In this document: positions 1-6,183 of the stretch, one piece after another | How the letters are laid out: each line of letters begins with the position of its first letter | How positions within the stretch are numbered: position 1 is the stretch's first letter | From: CAYOMP01 sp964405075 | Lineage (GTDB): Bacteria > Bacillota > Clostridia > Lachnospirales > Lachnospiraceae | Assembly (NCBI GenBank): GCA_964405075.1 | Contig: CAYOMP010000063.1 | Span: forward strand, 1-13,932 | Direction of reading: 5' to 3' | DNA: 13,932 bases | Made by a program: the position numbers and the translations under genes | The notes under the pieces: model-generated | What the model saw: the letters and a program-made list of their open reading frames with translations, nothing else | Databases searched by the model: none | What the model was told of the DNA's origin: nothing

Positions 1-1551
1 CCGGCTCTTTATATTAGCCGACAATTTGGAAAAACAAATGATTTACTGTTAGAGATATTCAATTGTAGTGAGGTAGAGAAAAAGTGTATTGACATACAAT
101 GGAAAAACATATCGCACCTTAACACCTTGATTTCAATGAAAAAAAAGGGCATAACTTGTTGGGATGATAAGGCTGATAAAGTATATGACGATGAGATTGT
201 TAATCAAATGTATAAATTTGATATTAGTGTTGTGATAACTTTCCCCGGTATTCCTAAATCACAAAAAAAGTATGGCTTATCTGCTAGTATATTATCTGAA
301 AATGAAAAACGAGCTATTAGGATAATGGGAGTGCATAGAGCAATTGCACGTGGTGGAATTTTAATGGAATTATCATGTGTAAAAGAAGAACTGTATAAAA
401 AATATGGAGAACTTGAACAAAGATGTAAGGATGGAACAAATAACAAATATATTTGGAAGACATTTAGTGATTTAGGAAAGCTACTTGGTAGTTGTTTTAA
501 TAGTTTTCAAATAGAAGTGCTAAAAAGAGCAAAAGATATTACTATATTTTCTGATTTTCCAATAGGATTAGCAATTTTAGAAAATGATGAAGTTCCATTG
601 CAATGTTATAAAAATATTTCTTATAGACCGTTGTCCCCATTAACTAGACAATTGCAATTGGAATTACTTAAAAAAAACCAAGTTTATTTAGGTAAAAAAT
701 GTAAAGTTGCTATAGCGGAATGCATTATCAATAATGATGAGAATAAATATGTATATCTAATGAGTGATTTGGTGCGTAGTACATTGATTGATATGGAAAA
801 AGAATATGAAGGTTTCTCAGTTACTTATCAACAAACTTATAGTGCTGAAAGTATACTTAAATTTATTAAGAACAATCAGGATGCAGATATATTATACATT
901 TCAGCTCATGGATATTATAATATCAAACAAAATATGGCTGGAATAATGGTTGGTGAAGAATTTTGGATGGCTTCTGAGAATATCAAGGTACCTCCAATAG
1001 TGATATTAAGTGCGTGTCATTCTAGTCCAAGAGGAATGGGTGCTGTTAACATAGCAGATATGTTTATTCGTAATGGAGCTATTTCAGTTTTAGGAACATT
1101 TATTCCAGTAGATGCGCATAGAAATTTGATTTTAATGACAAGATTGTTTACGTATATTGTTGAAGCTCAACATAAAAGTAGACAATATAAAACATTAAGT
1201 GACGCATGGTGTGGAGTAGTTGCGACAAATGCCATACATGAATTAATGTCTGAATCAAAAAGTTTTAATAAGTGGATGCATGATACAAATAGTAAAGGAA
1301 AGCCGAGAATAATTGAATTTCAATTAGAAAGATGCGTTGGAAAGTTACGGCCAACACATATTTACTCAGATACTATAAAAATCATTAAAGAAATGTTAGC
1401 GGAAGAAGGAATGGAAGGGAAGTTTGGAAATATACTTAATTCACAAGACTTTTTCCCAGAATCATTCTTTTATCAATTTATTGGATATCCAGAAAATATT
1501 TTTTTATATAATGATATTTTTGAAGAAGCGTACAGCAAAAAACTTTTATGA
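1..1551 (+). CDS. CHAT-domain (caspase-like) protein, 5'-partial
   Basis: The frame is open from base 1 with no stop, so the gene begins left of the window; 516 residues are visible. The TTG at 127 and the ATG at 136 have no ribosome binding site, so I do not take either as the start. The C-terminal half reads as a CHAT domain: a strand like those that normally precede the catalytic core (ITIFSDFPIGLAIL, about codons 178-191), then YISAHGYY with the candidate catalytic His at codon 303 (bases 907-909), then ILSACHSS with the candidate Cys at codon 339 (1015-1017), followed by the usual NIADMFIRNGAISVLGTF helix and strand. CHAT proteins are caspase-clan cysteine proteases. Some are effectors in bacterial conflict systems such as TPR-CHAT with type III-E CRISPR or with gasdermins. 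No TPRs are visible here, but the N-terminus is missing. Family fairly sure, substrate and role unknown. Confidence 0.82.
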   Translation, partial: PALYISRQFGKTNDLLLEIFNCSEVEKKCIDIQWKNISHLNTLISMKKKGITCWDDKADKVYDDEIVNQMYKFDISVVITFPGIPKSQKKYGLSASILSENEKRAIRIMGVHRAIARGGILMELSCVKEELYKKYGELEQRCKDGTNNKYIWKTFSDLGKLLGSCFNSFQIEVLKRAKDITIFSDFPIGLAILENDEVPLQCYKNISYRPLSPLTRQLQLELLKKNQVYLGKKCKVAIAECIINNDENKYVYLMSDLVRSTLIDMEKEYEGFSVTYQQTYSAESILKFIKNNQDADILYISAHGYYNIKQNMAGIMVGEEFWMASENIKVPPIVILSACHSSPRGMGAVNIADMFIRNGAISVLGTFIPVDAHRNLILMTRLFTYIVEAQHKSRQYKTLSDAWCGVVATNAIHELMSESKSFNKWMHDTNSKGKPRIIEFQLERCVGKLRPTHIYSDTIKIIKEMLAEEGMEGKFGNILNSQDFFPESFFYQFIGYPENIFLYNDIFEEAYSKKLL

Positions 1552-1674
1552 TTTTTCGTTTTTTATTTATGTGGATAAGATAATCGATGTCTTGATAGAT
1601 TCCAGTTTTATGAGTTAGAAAAAAGAAATAGAAAACATGGAATTCATGGAGCGCATGGAGGGGAGACATACTTA

Positions 1675-2391
1675 ATGAACAATCAATTTATACAAGGAAT
1701 ATTATTTGATTGGAATAAGATAGATAATGATAGTTACTTAAGGAAAATAGAAGCATTTCAGGGAGTTGAAAAACTTGAGTTTACAAATCCAATAACTTTT
1801 TTCGTTGGAGAAAATGGAAGTGGAAAGTCCACATTACTTGAAGCAATTGCAGTGGCGCATGGTTTTAATCCTGAAGGTGGTACAAAGAATTATTCTTTTT
1901 CTACTCATGATACACATTCTGAGTTATGTAATGCGATAAGAGTTGCAAAAGGATACAGAAAGGAAAAATGGGGCTATTTTCTTAGAGCCGAAAGTTTTTA
2001 TAATGTGGCGACGCAAGAAGAGGAATATGCAGATATTGCACATCCCTCGGCTAGATATCACGAAAAATCACACGGCGAGAGCTTTTTGGCGTTAGCTCAG
2101 AATAATCTTCGGGCAAATGGGTTGTATTTATTTGATGAGCCAGAAGCTGCATTGTCACCTCAAAGACAACTTATTTTGTTAATGGAAATTTATAGATGTG
2201 CAAAAGAGGGAGCACAATTTTTTATTGTCACACATTCGCCTATATTGTTAGGTATTCCTAATGCAGAAATTTACTGTTTTGATAATGGCAGAATTCATTT
2301 GTGCTCTTATGAAGAAACTGAAAGCTACCAAGTAACTGAAATGTTTATCAATAATAGGGCTGCTTTATTGGGCAAACTTTTGGAAGATTAG
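1675..2391 (+). CDS. AAA/ABC-type ATPase (COG3910-like), 238 aa
   Basis: Single-domain ATPase of the SMC/ABC-like 'predicted ATPase' family. Walker A GENGSGKS lies at residues 45-52, an ABC-type signature SHGES at 132-136, Walker B LYLFDEPEAALS at 150-161, and the H-loop THS at 186-188. The conserved stretch FNPEGGTKNYSFSTHDTHSE after Walker A is typical of this stand-alone chromosomal family, and the length is normal for it. The cellular role of the family is not established. The start is ATG 1675, with GGAGGGGAG about 9 bases upstream. The gene lies 123 bp after the CHAT gene and 21 bp before a GNAT gene, so co-transcription with the GNAT is likely. A functional link to the CHAT protein cannot be shown. 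Confidence 0.9.
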   Translation: MNNQFIQGILFDWNKIDNDSYLRKIEAFQGVEKLEFTNPITFFVGENGSGKSTLLEAIAVAHGFNPEGGTKNYSFSTHDTHSELCNAIRVAKGYRKEKWGYFLRAESFYNVATQEEEYADIAHPSARYHEKSHGESFLALAQNNLRANGLYLFDEPEAALSPQRQLILLMEIYRCAKEGAQFFIVTHSPILLGIPNAEIYCFDNGRIHLCSYEETESYQVTEMFINNRAALLGKLLED

Positions 2392-2412
2392 TTTATAAGG
2401 AGGAATAAATAA

Positions 2413-2865
2413 ATGAGTAAGTATACATATATTACTTTGCGGGAAAAACCAGAATTAAAAAATTCTGCGGCTGAATGGTTTCATAGTAAATGGGGAGTGC
2501 CAAAATCGGCGTATCTTGAATGCATGGATGCGTACCTGAATAATGAAACGGAGTACGGATGGTATCTTTGCATTGACAAGGATAAAATTATAGGTGGCAT
2601 GGGGGTAATCGAAAATGATTTCCATGACAGAAAGGACTTATCTCCTAATGTTTGTGCGGTATACACGGAAAAAGAGTATCGAGGTAAGGGAATAGCAGGA
2701 AATTTGCTAAATATGGTTGTAAGTGATTTGAAAGAAAAGGGAATAACTCCGGTTTATCTGGTTACTGATCATACGGATTTTTATGAAAGATACGGATGGG
2801 AATTTCTGTGTATGGTTCAAGGAGATGATGAACCTGAAATGAGCAGAATGTATATTCATAATTAA
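2413..2865 (+). CDS. GNAT family N-acetyltransferase, 150 aa
   Basis: Acetyl-CoA-dependent acyltransferase of the GNAT superfamily. Motif A is visible as NVCAVYTEKEYRGKGIA (residues 79-95), with the pyrophosphate-binding RGKGIA at 90-95. The C-terminal TDFYERYGWEFLC (121-133) matches the motif B strand and helix that usually ends in F/YxxxGF. No signal peptide or membrane segment is visible. The start ATG is well placed behind AAGGAGGAAT. The gap from the ATPase is only 21 bp, so the two probably share a transcript. The substrate cannot be inferred; small-molecule GNATs of this length include antibiotic, polyamine and amino-acid acetylases. Confidence 0.9.
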   Translation: MSKYTYITLREKPELKNSAAEWFHSKWGVPKSAYLECMDAYLNNETEYGWYLCIDKDKIIGGMGVIENDFHDRKDLSPNVCAVYTEKEYRGKGIAGNLLNMVVSDLKEKGITPVYLVTDHTDFYERYGWEFLCMVQGDDEPEMSRMYIHN

Positions 2866-2882
2866 ATTAGAGAGGAAAATAG

Positions 2883-3103
2883 AAATGTATTTAAGGAGGA
2901 GGTACAATAGGTGCATAAAATAATATGTATTCTATATTTAATTTCTTCAATATGCTTTTTTATTAGTGCTATTTTGGGCTTTGTTGACGGAAGTAATATG
3001 GCAGTTACCCGCATGTGCTTAGGTGTGTGCTTTTTGTGCTTATCTTTAGTATACTATCGAAAACTCAAAAAAGATAAAGAAAACAAAGAGTAAATTAAAG
3101 TTT
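2883..3103 (+). repeat. 221-bp direct repeat, copy 1
   Basis: Aligns without gaps to 4487-4707 (constant offset of 1604 bp). The similarity starts upstream of the ribosome binding site (AAATGYATTT), runs through the whole 60-aa gene, and continues about 10 bp past its stop (ATTAAAGTTT). Beyond that the sequences diverge, apart from a weak match to GTGATATWWATAG, which in this copy comes about 18 bp later. Confidence 0.88.
2911..3093 (+). CDS. small two-helix membrane protein, copy 1 (60 aa)
   Basis: Unrecognised 60-residue protein starting at GTG behind AAGGAGGAGG. Two hydrophobic helices are visible (about residues 3-24 and 33-49) joined by a short polar turn (VDGSNM), with a Lys-rich cytoplasmic-type tail (KLKKDKENKE). 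It is 54/60 identical to the product at 4515-4697, and the differences are mostly conservative, so the frame has been kept under selection or the duplication is recent. It directly follows a GNAT gene, as does the second copy. No function is claimed. Confidence 0.72.
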   Translation: MHKIICILYLISSICFFISAILGFVDGSNMAVTRMCLGVCFLCLSLVYYRKLKKDKENKE

Positions 3104-3200
3104 TTTGGGGGGAATTGTATGTGATATTTATAGGGGATTTTCAATTACACAAAAAATGTTAAGTAGATATTGAGATGGAGGCGCATGAGCACAATACCGA

Positions 3201-3254
3201 CAAAATCGAAGAGTACGAAGTACGGCAGACACAAAGTGTTTGGGATTTTGGAGG
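3201..3254 (+). promoter_or_regulatory. structured element A upstream of VOC gene 1
   Basis: Outer stem CAAAATC (3201-3207) pairs with GATTTTG (3244-3250) and encloses two triloop hairpins: GTAC-gaa-GTAC (3213-3223) and ACAC-aaa-GTGT (3229-3239). A GGAGG follows at 3250-3254. A second copy lies at 6124-6175. Within hairpin 1 the G-C pair of the other copy is an A-T pair here, which keeps the stem. In this copy the attached GGAGG has no start codon nearby; the VOC gene uses a second GGAGG at 3281-3285. It could be a cis-acting mRNA element or a small dispersed repeat. Confidence 0.55.
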
Positions 3255-3295
3255 TAAAAGAAATAGAGAACCTAGAAGTTGGAGGGATATTAACA

Positions 3296-3658
3296 ATGAA
3301 ATTAAAGAATATTTTGATTGTTGTTAAAGATATTGAAAAAGCTAAACAATTCTATCATGACCTGTTTGGTCTTAATGTAGTACTTGACAATGATGGCAAT
3401 ATGATTTTGACGGAGGGACTTGTACTTCAAGATGAAAAAATTTGGAAGCAATTCTTAGGAGAAGATGTTATTTTAAAAAGTAATTCTTGTGAACTGTATT
3501 TTGAAGAACGAGATATAGAAGCATTTGTTGAAAAACTGGAAAAACTCTATCCTTCGGTTCAATATGTCAATCGACTTATGACCCATAGCTGGGGACAAAA
3601 AGTGGTACGTTTTTACGATTTAGACGGTAATCTGATTGAGGTAGGAACGCCTGTGTAG
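3296..3658 (+). CDS. VOC (glyoxalase/bleomycin-resistance fold) protein, 120 aa
   Basis: Single vicinal-oxygen-chelate protein with two beta-alpha-beta-beta-beta repeats. It begins MKLKNILIVVKDIEKAKQFY, has the middle pattern CELYFE (65-70), and ends in RFYDLDGNLIEVGTP (105-119), a typical VOC C-terminus. The first metal ligand, normally His at about residue 5, is Asn here. The protein may therefore not bind metal as an enzyme would, and may instead act by ligand sequestration or have another use. I chose ATG 3296 because GGAGG sits 10 bases upstream and homology begins there. The frame is also open upstream to ATG 3185, behind its own GGAGG; that 37-residue extension would only translate the repeat element. 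Confidence 0.85.
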   Translation: MKLKNILIVVKDIEKAKQFYHDLFGLNVVLDNDGNMILTEGLVLQDEKIWKQFLGEDVILKSNSCELYFEERDIEAFVEKLEKLYPSVQYVNRLMTHSWGQKVVRFYDLDGNLIEVGTPV

Positions 3659-3750
3659 TGCGGTGTACATATAAGAAGAGAAAATTCTTATAATTAAGGA
3701 ATTACAGTACTGTGGGAATATTAAATAAAAATATTAGGAAATAGGTGTAA

Positions 3751-3957
3751 ATGAAAGCTATAGAAAAAGAATTACATAAGATTGAGAAAAAGGAGAGACG
3801 TCTGAGTCATAAGTCTGAGAAAAAGACAGAGCCGCTTTGGAAGAACAAATTGGAAGAAAGAATACCAAGTGCAGTGATGACAGGACTACAGAAGGCTTTT
3901 TTTAAAGCATTTTACCTGGTTTTTGACTTGTGGGAGGTGAAGCTTATATGCAGATAA
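3751..3957 (+). pseudogene. EcsC-like protein, N-terminal remnant
   Basis: 68 codons. The first ~58 (start MKAIEKELHKIEKKERRLS, then LWKNKLEERIPSAVMTGLQK and AFFKAF) resemble, from memory, the N-terminus of EcsC-family proteins in Lachnospiraceae, which are usually well over 200 residues. The similarity stops at about base 3927. The last codons (DLWEVKLICR) simply read through the ribosome binding site and start of the following GNAT gene, whose ATG at 3948 overlaps this frame. The simplest reading is that the rest of the gene was deleted when the GNAT gene was joined on. A genuine small charged protein is possible but less likely. Confidence 0.6.
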
Positions 3958-4484
3958 GAATGCAGAAAGTTAAATTGTTAAATAGGAATGTGCGGCAAAT
4001 GTATTTGGATGCATTTCCTGCTAAGGAGAGGATGCCATTTCCGATGATGGTGTTAATGTCAAAGTTATGGAACACTGATTTTCAGGGAGTTTATGACGGA
4101 GATAATCTTTGTGGATTTATATATCTGGCACACAATCGTAAAATGGTATTCATAATGTTTCTCGCGGTGGATGAATCCCTTAGGTCAAAGGGCTATGGAA
4201 GCGCAATACTGCAGGAAATTCAGAAAAAATATTCTAATAAAAAGATTATTGTTTCTATTGAACCATGTTGTGAAAGTGCACCGGATATTGAACTGAGAGA
4301 AAAGCGTAAAGCATTTTATATGAGAAATGGATATAAGGAATCAGGCTATTGGATGAAGCTGAGCGGAGTGGAACAGGAAATTCTGATTAGCAATGGAGAA
4401 TTCGACAGTAAGGAGTTCAGACTTTTCTTTTTGATATACAGCAATGGTACAGTGTGGCCAAAAATTTGGAAGAAAGAAGTTTGA
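3948..4484 (+). CDS. GNAT family N-acetyltransferase, 178 aa
   Basis: Acetyltransferase with motif A FIMFLAVDESLRSKGYGSAI (residues 68-87), including the acetyl-CoA loop RSKGYG (79-84), and the late-domain KRKAFYMRNGYKESGYW (119-135). The N-terminal part (MYLDAFPAKERMPFPMM) is typical of a GNAT subfamily common in Firmicutes. The in-frame GTG at 3930 precedes the ribosome binding site GGGAGGTG (3932-3939), so ATG 3948 is the real start. The gene overlaps the EcsC-like remnant and is followed 30 bp later by the second copy of the 60-aa membrane protein, the same order (GNAT, then small membrane protein) as at 2413-3093. The substrate is unknown. Confidence 0.88.
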   Translation: MQIRMQKVKLLNRNVRQMYLDAFPAKERMPFPMMVLMSKLWNTDFQGVYDGDNLCGFIYLAHNRKMVFIMFLAVDESLRSKGYGSAILQEIQKKYSNKKIIVSIEPCCESAPDIELREKRKAFYMRNGYKESGYWMKLSGVEQEILISNGEFDSKEFRLFFLIYSNGTVWPKIWKKEV

Positions 4485-4486
4485 AA

Positions 4487-4707
4487 AAATGCATTTGAAG
4501 AGGCGGTACAATAGGTGCATAAAATAATATGTATTCTATATTTAATTTCTTCAATATGTTTTTTTATTAGCGCTATTTTTGGCTTTGTTGACGGAAGTAA
4601 TATGGCAATTACCCGCATGTGTTTAGGTGCGTGCTTTTTGTGCTTATCTTTAGTATACTATGGGAAATTTAGAAAAGATAAAGAAAATAAAGAGTAAATT
4701 AAAGTTT
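4487..4707 (+). repeat. 221-bp direct repeat, copy 2
   Basis: Gap-free counterpart of 2883-3103. The ribosome binding site is degraded here (GAAGAGGCGG instead of AAGGAGGAGG), suggesting this copy is less well translated. It begins 3 bp after the stop codon of the preceding GNAT gene, so one edge of the duplication sits right at a gene end. Confidence 0.88.
4515..4697 (+). CDS. small two-helix membrane protein, copy 2 (60 aa)
   Basis: Paralogue of the product at 2911-3093. It differs at six positions (L22F, V32I, V39A, R50G, L52F, K53R) and has the same GTG start and the same two hydrophobic helices with a basic tail. The Shine-Dalgarno sequence is weaker (GAGGCGG). The frame is intact and without premature stops, which argues for function or for a recent duplication. 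No known family recognised. Confidence 0.7.
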   Translation: MHKIICILYLISSICFFISAIFGFVDGSNMAITRMCLGACFLCLSLVYYGKFRKDKENKE

Positions 4708-4725
4708 GTGATATAAATAGAATTT
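4704..4725 (+). repeat. 22-bp dispersed repeat, copy 1 (possible extended -10)
   Basis: Matches 9548-9569 with a single mismatch. The core GTTTGTGATATAAAT contains TGATATAAA, which looks like an extended -10 (TGn plus TATAAA). No good -35 is visible in this copy. It directly follows the end of direct-repeat copy 2. A diverged form (GTGATATTTATAG) is at 3121. Confidence 0.5.
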
Positions 4726-4748
4726 CAAGTTTCGTATTATAGTAAGAA

Positions 4749-4777
4749 TTGACAACCTAATGTTCATTATCTACAAT
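4749..4777 (+). promoter_or_regulatory. sigma-A promoter for the 4835/5085 genes
   Basis: TTGACA (4749-4754), a 17-bp spacer, and TACAAT (4772-4777): five of six -10 bases and all -35 bases match consensus. It lies about 57 bp upstream of the next start codon, and nothing else is downstream that it could serve. Confidence 0.75.
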
Positions 4778-4834
4778 ATAGTTACTTAATTACATAATAA
4801 GAAATGAATTGTATAGAAAAGGGAGGAAAAAGAT

Positions 4835-5011
4835 ATGGAAAAGAAGTCAGTTAACGAGATTATTGCTATTGTTTGTAAGGCGATAACCCTGGCAATGGGG
4901 GTTGCTGTTGTGGTGCTGTCTAGCCTAGGTAGTTTGGAAACACAATCAGCTATTACTATGATTGGTATTGGTCTTATCTGTTCAGGTATAGCTATGTTGC
5001 AGAAAAAATAA
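4835..5011 (+). CDS. small two-helix membrane protein (58 aa)
   Basis: A 58-codon ORF starting at ATG behind GGGAGG (4821-4826), with a strong promoter upstream. The product begins MEKKSVNEIIAIVCKAITLA and has two hydrophobic stretches (about residues 9-31 and 40-54) separated by a short polar turn (GSLETQS), ending in QKK. It resembles small uncharacterised membrane proteins seen in Lachnospiraceae, though I cannot name the family. It is unrelated in sequence to the duplicated 60-aa proteins, although size and topology are similar. It is probably co-transcribed with the hydrolase 73 bp downstream. Confidence 0.72.
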   Translation: MEKKSVNEIIAIVCKAITLAMGVAVVVLSSLGSLETQSAITMIGIGLICSGIAMLQKK

Positions 5012-5084
5012 CGTGAGACATATAACAATAAATCGGTTTGTGCATTGTTTTTTATCAATACGTTAGACAAAACCGGAGGAAATA

Positions 5085-6104
5085 ATGAAGAAACCTATTA
5101 AAATTACGATTATAATTCTTATTATCATCGCAATACTTATTGTTGTGGGAAAGAAAATTCTTTTTCCACAATATGATGAAATAGAAGTTACAGGTAAATA
5201 TGAAATTGGTTGTGAAGATTATTGGGTAACAGAAGATAAAGAGGATCCGTTTTTAAATGATGAAAGTTTAAGGGAAGTACAAGTTCGTGTCTGGTATCCA
5301 ATCGATTATGATAATCCGGATACAAAATTACCAGTGGTAATAGCTTCCCATGGATCTTGCGGAACAATAGACAACAATCGGAGTTTATACAGAGAATTCG
5401 CTAGTTATGGTTATGTTGTTCTGGCTGTCAGTCATCCGGGACATGCTTTTGCTGCTCTTCATTCTAATGGGAAAAAGCAAAAGGTCAGTATGGAGTATAT
5501 GAAGGAAATGGGTAAGATAGCTCCTCAGGAAAAGCTTGAAGAGGCTGCTGAACTTTTTTCAAAATGGATGGAACTGAGAATGACAGATCTTGGTGCAGTT
5601 ATGGATGATTTTGTGAGCAGAGCAATGCAGGATAATGGCAGATTTGTAAGTGCAGATACTAGTCATTTTATTACATTTGGACATTCTGCAGGAGGTTCGG
5701 CTGCCTTGGGAATGGCAAGAATCAGAGACGATGTAGTTGGAGTCATTGCCTTAGAGTCACCTTGCATGTATGACATCAAAGGTGTGAACAATGGTGAATA
5801 TATTATTGATGATTCAGATTATGAGATTCCGATTCTCAATGTTTATTCTGATGCCAGTTATTCGCATTTATCTGAGTGGAAACAGTATCGGAATAATGTG
5901 AAATTTCTCGAAAGTGAAAATGAGAATTACGAGAATATATATTATGAAGGAGTCGGTCATATGGGATTATGTGACCTATCACTTGCTTCACCGATTCTTG
6001 CAGGTATGCTTGATCAGAAGAAGAGTGAGGTCGAACCAAGAGAACTGTTGAAAAGATTAAATGCAGACTGTTTGGATTTCTTGGAACGGTCATTAAGTAA
6101 ATAA
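5085..6104 (+). CDS. membrane-anchored alpha/beta hydrolase, PAF-acetylhydrolase-like
   Basis: 339 residues. An N-terminal signal anchor (about 5-21, a run of Ile/Leu after KKPIK) places the catalytic domain outside the membrane. The hydrolase core shows strand VRVWYPI (67-73), oxyanion-region VVIASHGSCG (84-93), strand VVLAVSHPGH (111-120), the nucleophile elbow GHSAGG with Ser201, and a late catalytic His in GHMGL (His292). The acid is probably Asp256 or Glu224. The layout, with xWYP before the HG loop, is that of lipases and esterases related to platelet-activating-factor acetylhydrolase. The start ATG 5085 sits behind CCGGAGG. Likely an ester or acyl-lipid hydrolase; the substrate is unknown. 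Confidence 0.88.
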   Translation: MKKPIKITIIILIIIAILIVVGKKILFPQYDEIEVTGKYEIGCEDYWVTEDKEDPFLNDESLREVQVRVWYPIDYDNPDTKLPVVIASHGSCGTIDNNRSLYREFASYGYVVLAVSHPGHAFAALHSNGKKQKVSMEYMKEMGKIAPQEKLEEAAELFSKWMELRMTDLGAVMDDFVSRAMQDNGRFVSADTSHFITFGHSAGGSAALGMARIRDDVVGVIALESPCMYDIKGVNNGEYIIDDSDYEIPILNVYSDASYSHLSEWKQYRNNVKFLESENENYENIYYEGVGHMGLCDLSLASPILAGMLDQKKSEVEPRELLKRLNADCLDFLERSLSK

Positions 6105-6123
6105 TTAAATTTATTGAAGTGAA

Positions 6124-6175
6124 AAAATCCAAAAGTGCAAAGCACGACAGACACGGAGTGTATGGATTTTGGAGG
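6124..6175 (+). promoter_or_regulatory. structured element B upstream of VOC gene 2
   Basis: Outer stem AAAATCC (6124-6130) with GGATTTT (6164-6170) encloses hairpins GTGC-aaa-GCAC (6135-6145) and ACAC-gga-GTGT (6151-6161). The linker GACAG between them matches GGCAG in copy A. Directly after the outer stem comes GGAGG (6171-6175), here the true ribosome binding site of the VOC gene starting at 6184. Loops vary between copies while stems are kept. Confidence 0.6.
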
Positions 6176-6183
6176 TAAAGTTT

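Noticed and set aside
204..446. Minus-strand open frames across the window (204-446, 4346-4618, 5836-6198, 9320-9586, 11393-11695 and others)
   Set aside because: All lie opposite well-supported + strand genes, lack ribosome sites and show no recognisable protein pattern.
1424..1618. + strand 64-codon frame overlapping the end of the CHAT gene
   Set aside because: It is mostly the CHAT gene read in another frame plus AT-rich spacer; no ribosome site.
1..2391. CHAT gene and AAA ATPase as one dedicated defence system
   Set aside because: The ATPase belongs to a widespread stand-alone chromosomal family, 123 bp separate the genes, and the CHAT N-terminus is not visible; adjacency alone is not enough.
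3673..3737. AT-rich inverted repeats (ATAAGAA/TTCTTAT, AATATT) after VOC gene 1 as a terminator
   Set aside because: Stems contain almost no G-C pairs and lack a clear U-tract; unlikely to stop transcription.
2911..4697. Small hydrophobic proteins as type I toxins of toxin-antitoxin pairs
   Set aside because: No antisense RNA promoter or partner gene could be identified; two helices and strong ribosome sites fit ordinary small membrane proteins equally well.
5034..5079. CGGTTT/AAACCG inverted repeat touching the hydrolase ribosome site, as a translational switch
   Set aside because: Only six base pairs, a 30-base interior with weak pairing and no second copy; easily chance.
3201..6175. The repeated element as an integron attC site
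   Set aside because: Core sequences of the GTTRRRY/RYYYAAC type are absent, no integrase is present, and the position upstream of a ribosome site is not that of attC.
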